Below are positions 1 through 6,800 of a DNA stretch of 64,000 bases, piece by piece. The stretch's first letter is position 1, and each line of letters opens with the position of its first letter. Below the pieces are notes generated by a model, which did no database searches, had not been told where the DNA came from, and saw nothing but the letters and a program-made list of their open reading frames with translations. The stretch comes from an uncultured Lachnobacterium sp. (GTDB taxonomy: Bacteria; Bacillota; Clostridia; Lachnospirales; Lachnospiraceae): positions 53,190 through 117,189 of the forward strand of contig UQRC01000003.1 in assembly GCA_900543445.1 (NCBI GenBank), given 5' to 3'. A program made the position numbers and the translations under genes.

Positions 1-1139
1 TTCCTGTCTCTTCCTGTCATGGTCTTGGCTGTGTAGTCCTTACCATTGTCTATGTAGAGATACTCCGGAACTCCGCCCGGCTCTGAATATATCATTTTGA
101 GTAGGCTCTGCTTCAGGATGTCAGAGTTGGCATCCTTGCACATCACATCTCCCATGATGACCCTGCTCCTCATGTCTACCCATGCAGCCAAGTGTGGCTT
201 GATGGCTATAACCTTGCCATTAGGCTGCTTGTAGCTCACCCAACAGTCAAAGGTATGTTCATCACCCATGACAATCTGCATCACCTGAAGCCCCTTGGTG
301 TCTCTGCTTCCTTTCACCATGACCTTATTCTTGTACTCACGGGTACCACGGGATGCAAGGAACCAAGCGTTCCTCATTCCCTCATCCTCCATGAGGTAAC
401 TGATGTACCTTGTCACCGTCTGATAGGATGGTATCTTCTCCCACTTGTTGATATTGGCAATGGCTGTCAGCTTCTCATACAGCATCTCACGGGTTCCTTG
501 GTTCCGGGCAAAGTCCTCATTGAACCATATATTCTTGATAACCTGTTTGACCTCCGGCTTGATACTTGGAAAGCATCCGGTCTCTTTTGGCTTCCGGCAC
601 AGGCAGAGAACCTTGAAGAACTCACGCCCTGCTCCGTCTTCCTTCTCAAGCTTGTCCGCCCATGCGGATGCTTCAAGGTATGCCTTGGTGTATCGGTAGA
701 GTGTTCTCTGACCTTTTCCAAGATACTTCTGTGCAAACTCTTCAGCGTACTTTGTCCGGTCTCCTTCGTCATACTGAAGGAACTTTCTGACCACGTTCCC
801 AAGCTCCACAGCCTTGTAGTATCTCTCCTTGTAGTTTTCAATGTACCAATCAACATCAGTATTCACATACCATGGCACTTCCGGCTTCTGCTCATCCTCT
901 TTCTTGTCCGGAAATTCTTCCGTGAAAGATTTCAGCTTCTCCCGTTCCTTCCATGCGTTCCTTGCCTGCTTGGACAGTGAGGAGACCGCCACAAGTACAA
1001 CATCCCTTCCTCCTGTCTCTGACTTCTCGGTCTTGGTCACAAAGTTCTTTTTATTTCTCTGTGTTCTTCGTGCCATTGTCTGATACTGAACGCCTTCCAG
1101 TTCCGCCGCTTCGCTCAATGTGACATATACTTCAGCCAA
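1..1139 (-). CDS. Mu-type DDE transposase (MuA-like), C-terminus outside window
   Basis: It catalyses cutting and strand transfer of the phage ends during transposition. About 379 residues are visible. Residues 1-70 resemble the MuA N-terminal winged-helix domain, with a leucine/alanine pattern ending in SSLSKQARNAW. A helical DNA-binding region follows. The RNase H-like core carries GDEHTFDCW (first catalytic Asp, about residue 293), AAWVDMRSRVIMG, and YIDNGKDYT (second catalytic Asp, about 364). The third acidic residue and the C-terminal domain lie beyond base 1. I chose the TTG start at 1139 because AGGAGGTGA precedes it at ideal spacing; an in-frame ATG lies 21 codons further in but has no such site. 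It is the last gene of the early operon seen here, 14 bases after the small HTH gene. Confidence 0.88.
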   Translation of the reverse strand, partial: MAEVYVTLSEAAELEGVQYQTMARRTQRNKKNFVTKTEKSETGGRDVVLVAVSSLSKQARNAWKEREKLKSFTEEFPDKKEDEQKPEVPWYVNTDVDWYIENYKERYYKAVELGNVVRKFLQYDEGDRTKYAEEFAQKYLGKGQRTLYRYTKAYLEASAWADKLEKEDGAGREFFKVLCLCRKPKETGCFPSIKPEVKQVIKNIWFNEDFARNQGTREMLYEKLTAIANINKWEKIPSYQTVTRYISYLMEDEGMRNAWFLASRGTREYKNKVMVKGSRDTKGLQVMQIVMGDEHTFDCWVSYKQPNGKVIAIKPHLAAWVDMRSRVIMGDVMCKDANSDILKQSLLKMIYSEPGGVPEYLYIDNGKDYTAKTMTGRDR

Positions 1140-1153
1140 TCAGCTCACCTCCT

Positions 1154-1357
1154 TCATGCTGCTATTTCAATATCCAGTATCCTTGATATTGCCTCAATGT
1201 ATTTCTTTCCACTACGCTCACCGACTAAAATCTTGTGGATGTACTGCTTATTGCATCCAAGCAAAGCAGCAAGCTCCACCTGTGTCATATTCTTGTCTAT
1301 GAGCCTTTTCCTGACCTTCCGCCCAAAGGGTGTCAGTCTCGTCTGCTTTGTTGCCAT
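1154..1357 (-). CDS. small XRE-family HTH regulator of the prophage early operon
   Basis: A 67-residue protein that is almost entirely a helix-turn-helix domain: basic N-terminus, then NMTQVELAALLGCNKQYIHK as helices 2-3, ending IEAISRILDIEI. It has no extra domain for multimerisation or cleavage. By position (early operon, just before the transposase) it could play the part of Mu Ner, the Cro-like protein that turns down early transcription, but that role is inferred from place and size only. It lies 14 bases from its neighbour on each side, so it is certainly cotranscribed. Its DNA target is unknown; the GGGTTAC palindromes at 2693 and 3233 are candidates. Confidence 0.8.
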   Translation of the reverse strand: MATKQTRLTPFGRKVRKRLIDKNMTQVELAALLGCNKQYIHKILVGERSGKKYIEAISRILDIEIAA

Positions 1358-1371
1358 CTGCTCACCTCACA

Positions 1372-1593
1372 TCACAGCTTGTATACCCTCATACCGCAAC
1401 CATTCAGGTCACAGGTGTATCCTTTTTCTATAAGGGTCTCAATGACTTTTGGAGCCGCCTCATACAGGATGATACCCTGACGGACTGTGCCGCCTACTGT
1501 GTATCCTATTGACATCCTGATGGGGCTTGTCTGTTCCTGAAGCTTCAGGAGTATTGACATCAGCTCCACATCACTATCCTTGTATTTCTCCAT
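1372..1593 (-). CDS. hypothetical prophage early protein
   Basis: A 73-residue protein of unknown function. The N-terminus is helical (about 1-22). The rest, with SIGYTVGGTVRQG and IETLIEKGYTCDLNGCGMRV, looks like a small alpha/beta fold with two cysteines near the end. The start at 1593 is preceded by AAGGTAGG. It sits in the early operon between the DUF6906-like gene and the HTH gene with short gaps, as is usual for accessory early genes of transposable phages. I do not recognise a family and assign no function. Confidence 0.65.
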   Translation of the reverse strand: MEKYKDSDVELMSILLKLQEQTSPIRMSIGYTVGGTVRQGIILYEAAPKVIETLIEKGYTCDLNGCGMRVYKL

Positions 1594-1615
1594 TACAACC
1601 TACCTTTCCAACCAA

Positions 1616-1795
1616 TTACAGGCTCTTTGATATAGTCCTTGTCTTTGGTTTTCCTCCAACCTTCTTCAGAGATACCCGGCTCACTACTTCCAATGAGTCC
1701 GGAAGGTTCTTGACCACAAGCCAATTCTCCGGCACCAATCCATGAGCCTTCATCATCTTCTTCTGTTCCCTTGTGGGAGCCTTTCCGTTCTTCAT
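1616..1795 (-). CDS. DUF6906-like small phage protein
   Basis: A 59-residue basic protein beginning MKNGKAPTREQKKMMKAHGL, followed by VPENWLVVKNLPDSLEVV. I recognise this layout (MKNGK.PT..QKK..K..GL...NWLV.K) as the short DUF6906-type protein common in phages and mobile elements of Firmicutes. Its function is unknown. The start codon overlaps the stop of the upstream gene by one base (TGATG), so the two are probably translationally coupled. The upstream gene ends in GGTGAGC, which can serve as its ribosome binding site. Confidence 0.72.
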   Translation of the reverse strand: MKNGKAPTREQKKMMKAHGLVPENWLVVKNLPDSLEVVSRVSLKKVGGKPKTRTISKSL

Positions 1796-1980
1796 CAGTA
1801 GCTCACCTCCGTCTCCTCTATGATTTTGTCAATTATATTGAGAGCGTTTTCCTTTCCCTCAATCTCTGCCTCAAGCTCCATCCGGTTCTCCCGGAGCTGC
1901 TCAAGCTCTGCATCCAACTTCTCTCTGTGCTCAACCAATGCTTCCATATCATCACTTGACAGGTTCAGCAAGTGCATCAT
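1795..1980 (-). CDS. small coiled-coil prophage protein
   Basis: A 61-residue acidic protein predicted to be one long coiled coil: from about residue 10 it reads MEALVEHREKLDAELEQL and continues with leucines and isoleucines at heptad spacing. The start at 1980 (ATGATG) directly follows GGAGAGGAG; either ATG could be used, changing the length by one residue. It overlaps the following DUF6906-like gene by one base. The family is not recognised. By form it could be an adaptor or a multimerising partner, but nothing shows this directly. Confidence 0.65.
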   Translation of the reverse strand: MMHLLNLSSDDMEALVEHREKLDAELEQLRENRMELEAEIEGKENALNIIDKIIEETEVSY

Positions 1981-2026
1981 CTCCTCTCCTGTGGTATAAT
2001 ATGAAAAGCAGCCGGGACAACCATCT

Positions 2027-2248
2027 ATGGAAAATCAAAATCATCCGGTAGGAAAAAGGTTAGGTTGTACCACAAAAACCTTATTATCAATCACCTTCCC
2101 TGTTCATGGTGCCACCCGTGAAGATACTAAGCGGAAGGTGACGGAGCTCTGTGAGTCCTTCTTTAGTAGAGAAGGCTCTCGGCTTCCCGTTACTATCACT
2201 GATGAGGATGGATGTGTGCTGTACACATCTGACTCTGATTTAATGTAG
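2027..2248 (+). CDS. possible small protein encoded against the early operon
   Basis: A 73-residue reading frame on the strand opposite its neighbours, in the 296-base gap between two leftward early genes. The translation looks protein-like, with a final segment RLPVTITDEDGCVLYTS, and belongs to no family I recognise. In favour: an extended -10 box (TGGTATAAT, 1992-2000) lies upstream, and the opposite strand has no comparable frame here. Against: there is no Shine-Dalgarno site before the ATG. A 9-base inverted repeat, GCAGCCGGG at 2008-2016 and CCCGGCTGC at 2261-2269, brackets the frame. It may be a real gene, an antisense RNA, or chance. Confidence 0.38.
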   Translation: MENQNHPVGKRLGCTTKTLLSITFPVHGATREDTKRKVTELCESFFSREGSRLPVTITDEDGCVLYTSDSDLM

Positions 2249-2276
2249 AAGGGAGGAAGCCCCGGCTGCATTTTCG

Positions 2277-2564
2277 CTATTCAATTCTCAAGGTAGGACA
2301 GGACAGCTCTTCTATCTCTTCCTGTATCCGTTGCACTTCTCTCTGTGCGTTCCGGAGGAGCTCATCAAGCTCATGGGCTTTCTTTGCTCTTGGAAGCATG
2401 TCATGGAAGATTGTCATACCAAAGCTCTTATACAGTTCAGCAACTTCATCTTTGCCGGATGTGTTCCGGATAGATGGATGCCACATGTAGACTTCTTCAA
2501 TCACTTTGTACTGCTCATCCGTGACAGTTCTTTCAATTCTTTCTTCAAATTCCTGCTTCTGCAT
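2277..2564 (-). CDS. conserved hypothetical phage protein, first gene of the early operon
   Basis: A 95-residue protein beginning MQKQEFEERIERTVTDEQYK and continuing VIEEVYMWHPSI. This N-terminal pattern (QEFE.R....T...Y..IE.VY..HP.I) is one I associate with small hypothetical proteins of Firmicutes phages and mobile elements. The C-terminal half, about residues 60-90, is a probable coiled coil. No function is known. The start follows GGAGGTGCAGG. It is the first gene read from the early promoter at 2720-2748, after a leader of roughly 150 bases that contains the GGGTTAC palindrome. Confidence 0.65.
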   Translation of the reverse strand: MQKQEFEERIERTVTDEQYKVIEEVYMWHPSIRNTSGKDEVAELYKSFGMTIFHDMLPRAKKAHELDELLRNAQREVQRIQEEIEELSCPTLRIE

Positions 2565-2692
2565 CCTGCACCTCCTTCATTCCTTCATAGTTCCATTTCC
2601 TGATACCCTGAACCGGGTGACTTTCTTTGTGCCGGAGAACTCCGACTATTGAGATTTACTAAGTTTTTTGATATGATTTATCTTGGATTAGT

Positions 2693-2708
2693 GGGTTACA
2701 AGTAACCC
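2693..2708. promoter_or_regulatory. 16-bp palindrome in the early leader
   Basis: GGGTTACAAGTAACCC has two 7-base arms around a 2-base centre. It lies about 12 bases downstream of the -10 box of the early promoter, so a bound protein would block early transcription. The same 16-mer, reverse-complemented, occurs at 3233-3248. The site differs from the TTCC...GAA operators and probably binds another protein, perhaps the small HTH protein or the transposase. Confidence 0.55.
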
Positions 2709-2719
2709 TTGCAAGGTTT

Positions 2720-2748
2720 ATTATATCTTCCTATTTGCAGAATGTCAA
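2720..2748 (-). promoter_or_regulatory. early operon promoter of the prophage
   Basis: Read on the minus strand, TTGACA (2748-2743) and TATAAT (2725-2720) are both perfect sigma-A boxes separated by exactly 17 bases. The spacer contains the operator TTCTGCAAATAGGAA, so repressor binding there would compete directly with RNA polymerase. Confidence 0.85.
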
Positions 2749-2793
2749 CACTTTTTCTGCTTTCAGGAAGAATAAATATTCCAATTTGCAGAA
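2728..2793. promoter_or_regulatory. three repressor operators in the divergent switch
   Basis: Three related 15-mers lie between the early promoter and the repressor start. They are TTCCTATTTGCAGAA (2728-2742), TTCTGCTTTCAGGAA (2755-2769, opposite orientation, different centre) and TTCCAATTTGCAGAA (2779-2793). The start-to-start spacing is 27 and 24 bases. The first lies in the spacer of the early promoter; the last ends 12 bases before the repressor ATG. The arrangement resembles the three-site operators of lambdoid and Mu switches. That the 2806 gene product binds here is inferred. Confidence 0.72.
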
Positions 2794-2805
2794 AGAGAGG
2801 TCATC

Positions 2806-3213
2806 ATGGAATTAGATATGATAGGAATTGGTGAACGTATTAAAACAAGAAGAAAAGAATTGAAACTCTCTCAAACAGACATATATGAGAGATGTGACAT
2901 CACTTCAGGAGCATTGAGCAAAATCGAAAACGGAAAAACTACGCCTTCCGTTATTGCATTTTATAAGCTTTCACAAGTGTTAGAGTGTGATATGAATTGG
3001 TTGGCAACCGGAATATCTTCCAATATGCAGAAGTCCAATATCTGCAAATTGGAAGAAGAGCTGTTGAATGGTTTCCGGGAGCTTCCTGAAGATGACAAAG
3101 AGGAACTCATGGGCTTATTGCAACTAAAGCTCCGGAAGGTGAAAAAAGAAAAAGATGTGACTGCAAAATCATCCCCTTCAGCAGATACAGAAACGGGTGA
3201 CATGGTAGGCTGA
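2806..3213 (+). CDS. prophage repressor, XRE-family HTH protein
   Basis: A 135-residue repressor-type protein. Residues about 6-65 form an HTH_3 domain (GERIKTRRKELKLSQTDIYE, then ITSGALSKIENGKTTPS). An acidic helical segment follows (EEELLNGFRELPEDDKEELM) and then a lysine-rich, probably disordered tail. No LexA-like serine protease domain is present, so RecA-driven self-cleavage is unlikely. The start at 2806 follows GAGAGG. It is transcribed away from the early operon across a spacer with three operators; two more operator copies lie inside this gene at 3018-3054. By place it corresponds to Mu c or lambda CI. Confidence 0.83.
   Translation: MELDMIGIGERIKTRRKELKLSQTDIYERCDITSGALSKIENGKTTPSVIAFYKLSQVLECDMNWLATGISSNMQKSNICKLEEELLNGFRELPEDDKEELMGLLQLKLRKVKKEKDVTAKSSPSADTETGDMVG
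3018..3054. promoter_or_regulatory. two operator copies inside the repressor gene
   Basis: TTCCAATATGCAGAA (3018-3032) and, inverted, ATCTGCAAATTGGAA (3040-3054) match the intergenic operator in 14 of 15 positions each. They encode the stretch just after the HTH domain, SNMQKSNICKLEEE. Binding here could loop to the upstream sites or block repressor transcription at high repressor levels. Confidence 0.6.
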
Positions 3214-3232
3214 TTTTTTTATACTGTTTTTT

Positions 3233-3248
3233 GGGTTACTTGTAACCC
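3233..3248. promoter_or_regulatory. 16-bp palindrome after the repressor gene
   Basis: GGGTTACTTGTAACCC is the exact reverse complement of the 2693-2708 site. A run of six T follows it at once, so it might also act as a terminator of the repressor transcript (GGGTT/AACCC stem, ACTTGT loop). Its exact match to the promoter-side copy speaks for a protein-binding role as well. Confidence 0.5.
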
Positions 3249-3250
3249 TT

Positions 3251-3538
3251 TTTTGTTACTTTGCCATTTCAGGAAAATAATTCCCGAAAAAATACGTTTT
3301 CCCTTGAAAACAAAGCAAAGTAACAGTTCACTTTTAATAGTTCTATTTTGTTACTTTGCTTGTATCATGTTCCGGCTCCACGGTTCCGGGTACTGATTGC
3401 ATTGAGTAACGCCATTTTTTTCAAGCGTTACTCCCAAAAAACCCTTATTTTATGGGACTTTACGAAACAAACACGCACATTGACAACACTTAATCAGTAA
3501 CGCAATAACGCCACGTTATAACGCTTGACCTATTTTCA
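3251..3538. repeat. array of short repeats at the prophage end, possible transposase-binding sites
   Basis: No gene is seen here. One 10-mer, GTTACTTTGC, occurs at 3255-3264 and 3350-3359, and inverted at 3315-3324. A related motif GTAACGC occurs at 3405-3413 (GAGTAACGC), 3425-3433 (inverted, GCGTTACTC, forming a perfect 9-bp hairpin with the former) and 3495-3503, followed by ATAACGCC and TATAACGC up to about 3524. Mu-type transposases bind several such sites at each end, which explains a gene-free repeat array outside the repressor. The last bases before unrelated sequence are TTTTCA at 3533-3538. Confidence 0.65.
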
Positions 3539-3838
3539 GAAGAGGATGCCTGATGTATAATGTCCTTACAACCTAACTTTGAGGTGTTGTGGATAGAACA
3601 AGTGCTCAAAAAACAAGTAAAACCAATGCTTCCAAGCACTCTATCCACTTCCCTCCCTTCCAAGGACACAAAAAAAGCATCCGAAACAGCTTATTCTCAA
3701 ATTCGCTGTCAAAGATGCTTCATTTTTTCTCTATTAAATTCGCCACAACCCTTGATTTCACGGGGTTTCCCGTCATTTCCCACCTCTTCACGGATGGTCT
3801 CACGTTAGAATGTCCTTTTTGTCATATATTCTGTTAAG
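3539..3838. other. intergenic stretch with two stem-loops, no gene seen
   Basis: About 300 bases between the presumed prophage border and the glucanase stop codon. A 14-bp interrupted stem is formed by GTGGATAG/AGTGCT (3589-3606) and AGCACT/CTATCCAC (3635-3648). A second hairpin (3675-3720) is a probable terminator and is listed separately. Short open frames on the plus strand lack ribosome binding sites and look like chance. The stretch may contain decayed mobile-element sequence, but I cannot identify it. Confidence 0.5.
3675..3720 (-). terminator. probable terminator of the GH16 gene, possibly bidirectional
   Basis: AAGCATC (3675-3681) pairs with GATGCTT (3714-3720), and CAGC with GCTG inside. 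The minus strand runs into seven T after the stem and the plus strand into six, so it could stop transcription from both sides. It lies about 120 bases after the glucanase stop codon. Confidence 0.6.
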
Positions 3839-6800
3839 TTACACTAATCCCGCTAACAAACTATTCGTATCTCTCTCGAGAATATTAACAGGAACTTCCA
3901 CTTTAGAATAACCCTCAGCAGTAAATCCCCATACATGTCTTCCAGCACTCGTAATAGCATCAGCTGCAATTGTGATCAAGTTTTTTGATGTGTCTTTTAA
4001 TACGTATTTATCATCAACCACATTACCATCCAATGTCACACTCAATTTCTTAGAAGCCCATGTTTCATTGTCTGAATAACCAAATGTTAAATTCTGTCCA
4101 ACTTTTGCCAAACTCTTAACATTCATTGTCGGTGCTGCCGAGGCTAACACTTCTTCTTCCGTCGCCTTTTTTAATACAACATTATCAATGTAAATCTTAT
4201 GTTTTTTACTAAACGAATAGCCGTTTCCATCTCCCATCATAAATAACAAATAATTGTTGGGTGATGAAGGCACATTACTTAATACAATATAATAATGCTG
4301 CTTACTCGTTGTTAAATTAATAACTGTCGAAGATGCTGTACCCAAATTGCTAAACTCCATCTGAATCGGTCTATCCATATCCGCGTATGCATCAAAAGAT
4401 AACAAATAATAATCTGAAGCTTCCATTGACATATTTTCCTGTTTCAATTGATTATCCCACACCGCACCTTGCGAAGAAATAATCTCATTTACAGCCATCC
4501 CATTCTCCCATGTAGTAGATCCGGTTGCCCCATCATGATGCCATATCGTCCAACCATTTAAATTATCTGTAAATTCACCATTTACAAGAACATTTCCACT
4601 TGTAGGAAGCACTTTTTGTGTGATTGTTTTTGTATCTGCATATCCTGTTGCCTCAAACTTAACACTATAGGATCCTTCGTCTGGTACAAATGCGCCATCA
4701 ATCCAAACAGCAGTTCCATCTTTTTCAATCTTATTTAATTCTACCTTGTTACCATTTACGTATGCGTTTGTAATCGCCTTGATCCATTCAGAATCATTTG
4801 CCTCAATCTTAAATTTATTCCCTGCTTTAACCGGTTCTGCAGATTTTATTTCCGCCGGGCGTTTCTGTCCATCAGGAATCGTAATTTTACTGTCATCAAC
4901 CGCAATGTCAATGCAATCGATATTAAAATGAACAACACCAGTCTCAACACCCCAATACAAAGTAATATTTCCACTGCAATTTTTGTTTGGAATAAACTCA
5001 ATAACCTGATTATTTTCTCCTTTTTGGAACTGGTAATCTTTCTGCTCACCATCCGGCGTTTCAATCTTGATTGTCTTATCTGTATCCAAATTCATCTTAA
5101 TGTTGATTTTATATGGAATTCCAGCACTGCACTTTACCTTAGCGGATTGCATTCCAACGCGCCAGAAATTTCCAACCGTAGGAATATTGATTTCTCCACT
5201 AAGACGACCTGCAATTACCTGCTTTGATAAACCAGCATCTCCTTCTGACCAGATATTCCAACCATTTTCTCCATCAAAGAAAAATCCATTTGTCATTGGG
5301 TACAATTCAATATTATCCCAATCAATATTATTATTCGTAGTACGAATCAATGAAATATTATCGAAAGTAATCTTGTTTTTTCCAATCAAAAACTTAACAA
5401 CCGCATTATCATCATTAACATTATTTGGCATTGTAAAGGAAATCTCGTGTTCGTCCTCAGTCGAAGTTAAAGATAGAGTTTTCTCAGCATATATAACTCT
5501 GGAATCCATGTTTTCGACCAAAACCTTGACACTTGCATCCGCTTCCGCTTTTGCATCAAACGTAAGCTTATAAGAATCTGACTGCAAAAGCTTGATTCCT
5601 CTTTGATATACACATGCTTCTTCATTTTGTCCGATTACATTCAACTTTCTCTCTGTTTTTTGAACTGAAGCACTAGCATTATCTACGTGCCAGAATCCTA
5701 GTCTTCCTTCCCCCTGATCAAAAGTACCATTGTAAATATGATTACCATTTGAAAGCGGTTCCTTTGTTGAATCCATATCAATTTCCGGTGTCACACCTGT
5801 CGAAATAATCGAAAAATTCTTGAAGTAACATTTTCCCGTACTCTGTTGAAAATTGAATTCAATTCTTCCGTCTGCATCTGTAGAAGATTCCATATCGAAT
5901 ACATATTTATAATGTTGCCAATCCGTGGTCAGATCAATATCATACGCATTCGAATAAGCCGGATATCCTCCAATATTTCCGAATTTTGCAACCAATGTTT
6001 TAGATGCATCTGCTTTTGCATCAAACTCCATAACATAGCGATATCCCTTTGTCAAAGGTACATTATGGATCAACTGAACACTATATGTTTGATTTCCCCC
6101 GGCAGTAACATTAACTGTTAATCCATTGTCATCAGAATAGTTGACATCTGCCTTTCCACCTTCCAATTCTGACACAAACCAGCTTGTACGATCATTCTCA
6201 TTTGGATACCCAGTTGTTTTTTTCGTTTCAGCAAGTGCTGAATCTACATAATTCGTTGTATTAACTTCACCGCTCACCAAATGATCATCCGCACTTTCAA
6301 CCGGTTTTCGAACATTCGATTCATCATATTCGATTAAATTTCCGTCTGCATCTGCCAGATCATATACTCGAACATAATCTACAAGCATACTAGCTTCGGT
6401 AAGTCTATCATCTAGTGCACCTCCATCATAGTTTCCTCCAACAGCCAGATTTAGCAAAATATAAAAATCCTGATCAAATGGTGCTGGATAAGTAAAATCT
6501 GAGCCATTTGTCTCTGTTGTAGAATACCAATTACTTGTTTTATAATATAAAGTATCATCTACATACCAGCAAATCTCTCCAGGCAACCATTCAACCGCGT
6601 ATGTATGCCAATCTGCATATGAGAAATCCGGTAACTCTGATCCTGCAATTGCAGTATTTTTATTCAGGCTTCCTCCAATTGATTTATTATTTGGCCATTG
6701 ACTTCCATAGTGAATTGTACCGTCTACACTATTTTTATTGCTTCCTCTTGCTTCCATAATATCAAGTTCTCCCGAAGCTGCCCATGTACCATATTCATCA

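Larger units (their letters stand above)
1..3538. mobile_element. Mu-like transposable prophage, one end (partial)
   Basis: This stretch has the layout of the left end of phage Mu: a repressor at the outer edge (2806-3213), a divergent early operon of small genes, then a MuA-type transposase that leaves the window at base 1. Repeats that could bind transposase fill the outer 280 bases. The outer border is not proven. I place it provisionally at 3538, where the strand reads TTTTCA, so the element would begin 5'-TGAAAATAGG on the other strand, in keeping with the TG/CA ends of this family. The other end and the structural genes are outside the window, so whether the prophage is intact cannot be judged. 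Confidence 0.8.

Noticed and set aside
192..980. Long open frames on the plus strand over the transposase
   Set aside because: They are in the shadow of a minus-strand gene with clear DDE motifs, have no ribosome binding sites and give hydrophobic, low-complexity products.
2008..2269. A 9-bp inverted repeat as ends of a tiny insertion element
   Set aside because: No flanking duplication was found and the enclosed frame does not resemble a transposase.
3560..3837. Plus-strand frames of 82 codons in the gap before the glucanase gene
   Set aside because: They run through two strong stem-loops, overlap each other in different frames and have no Shine-Dalgarno site.
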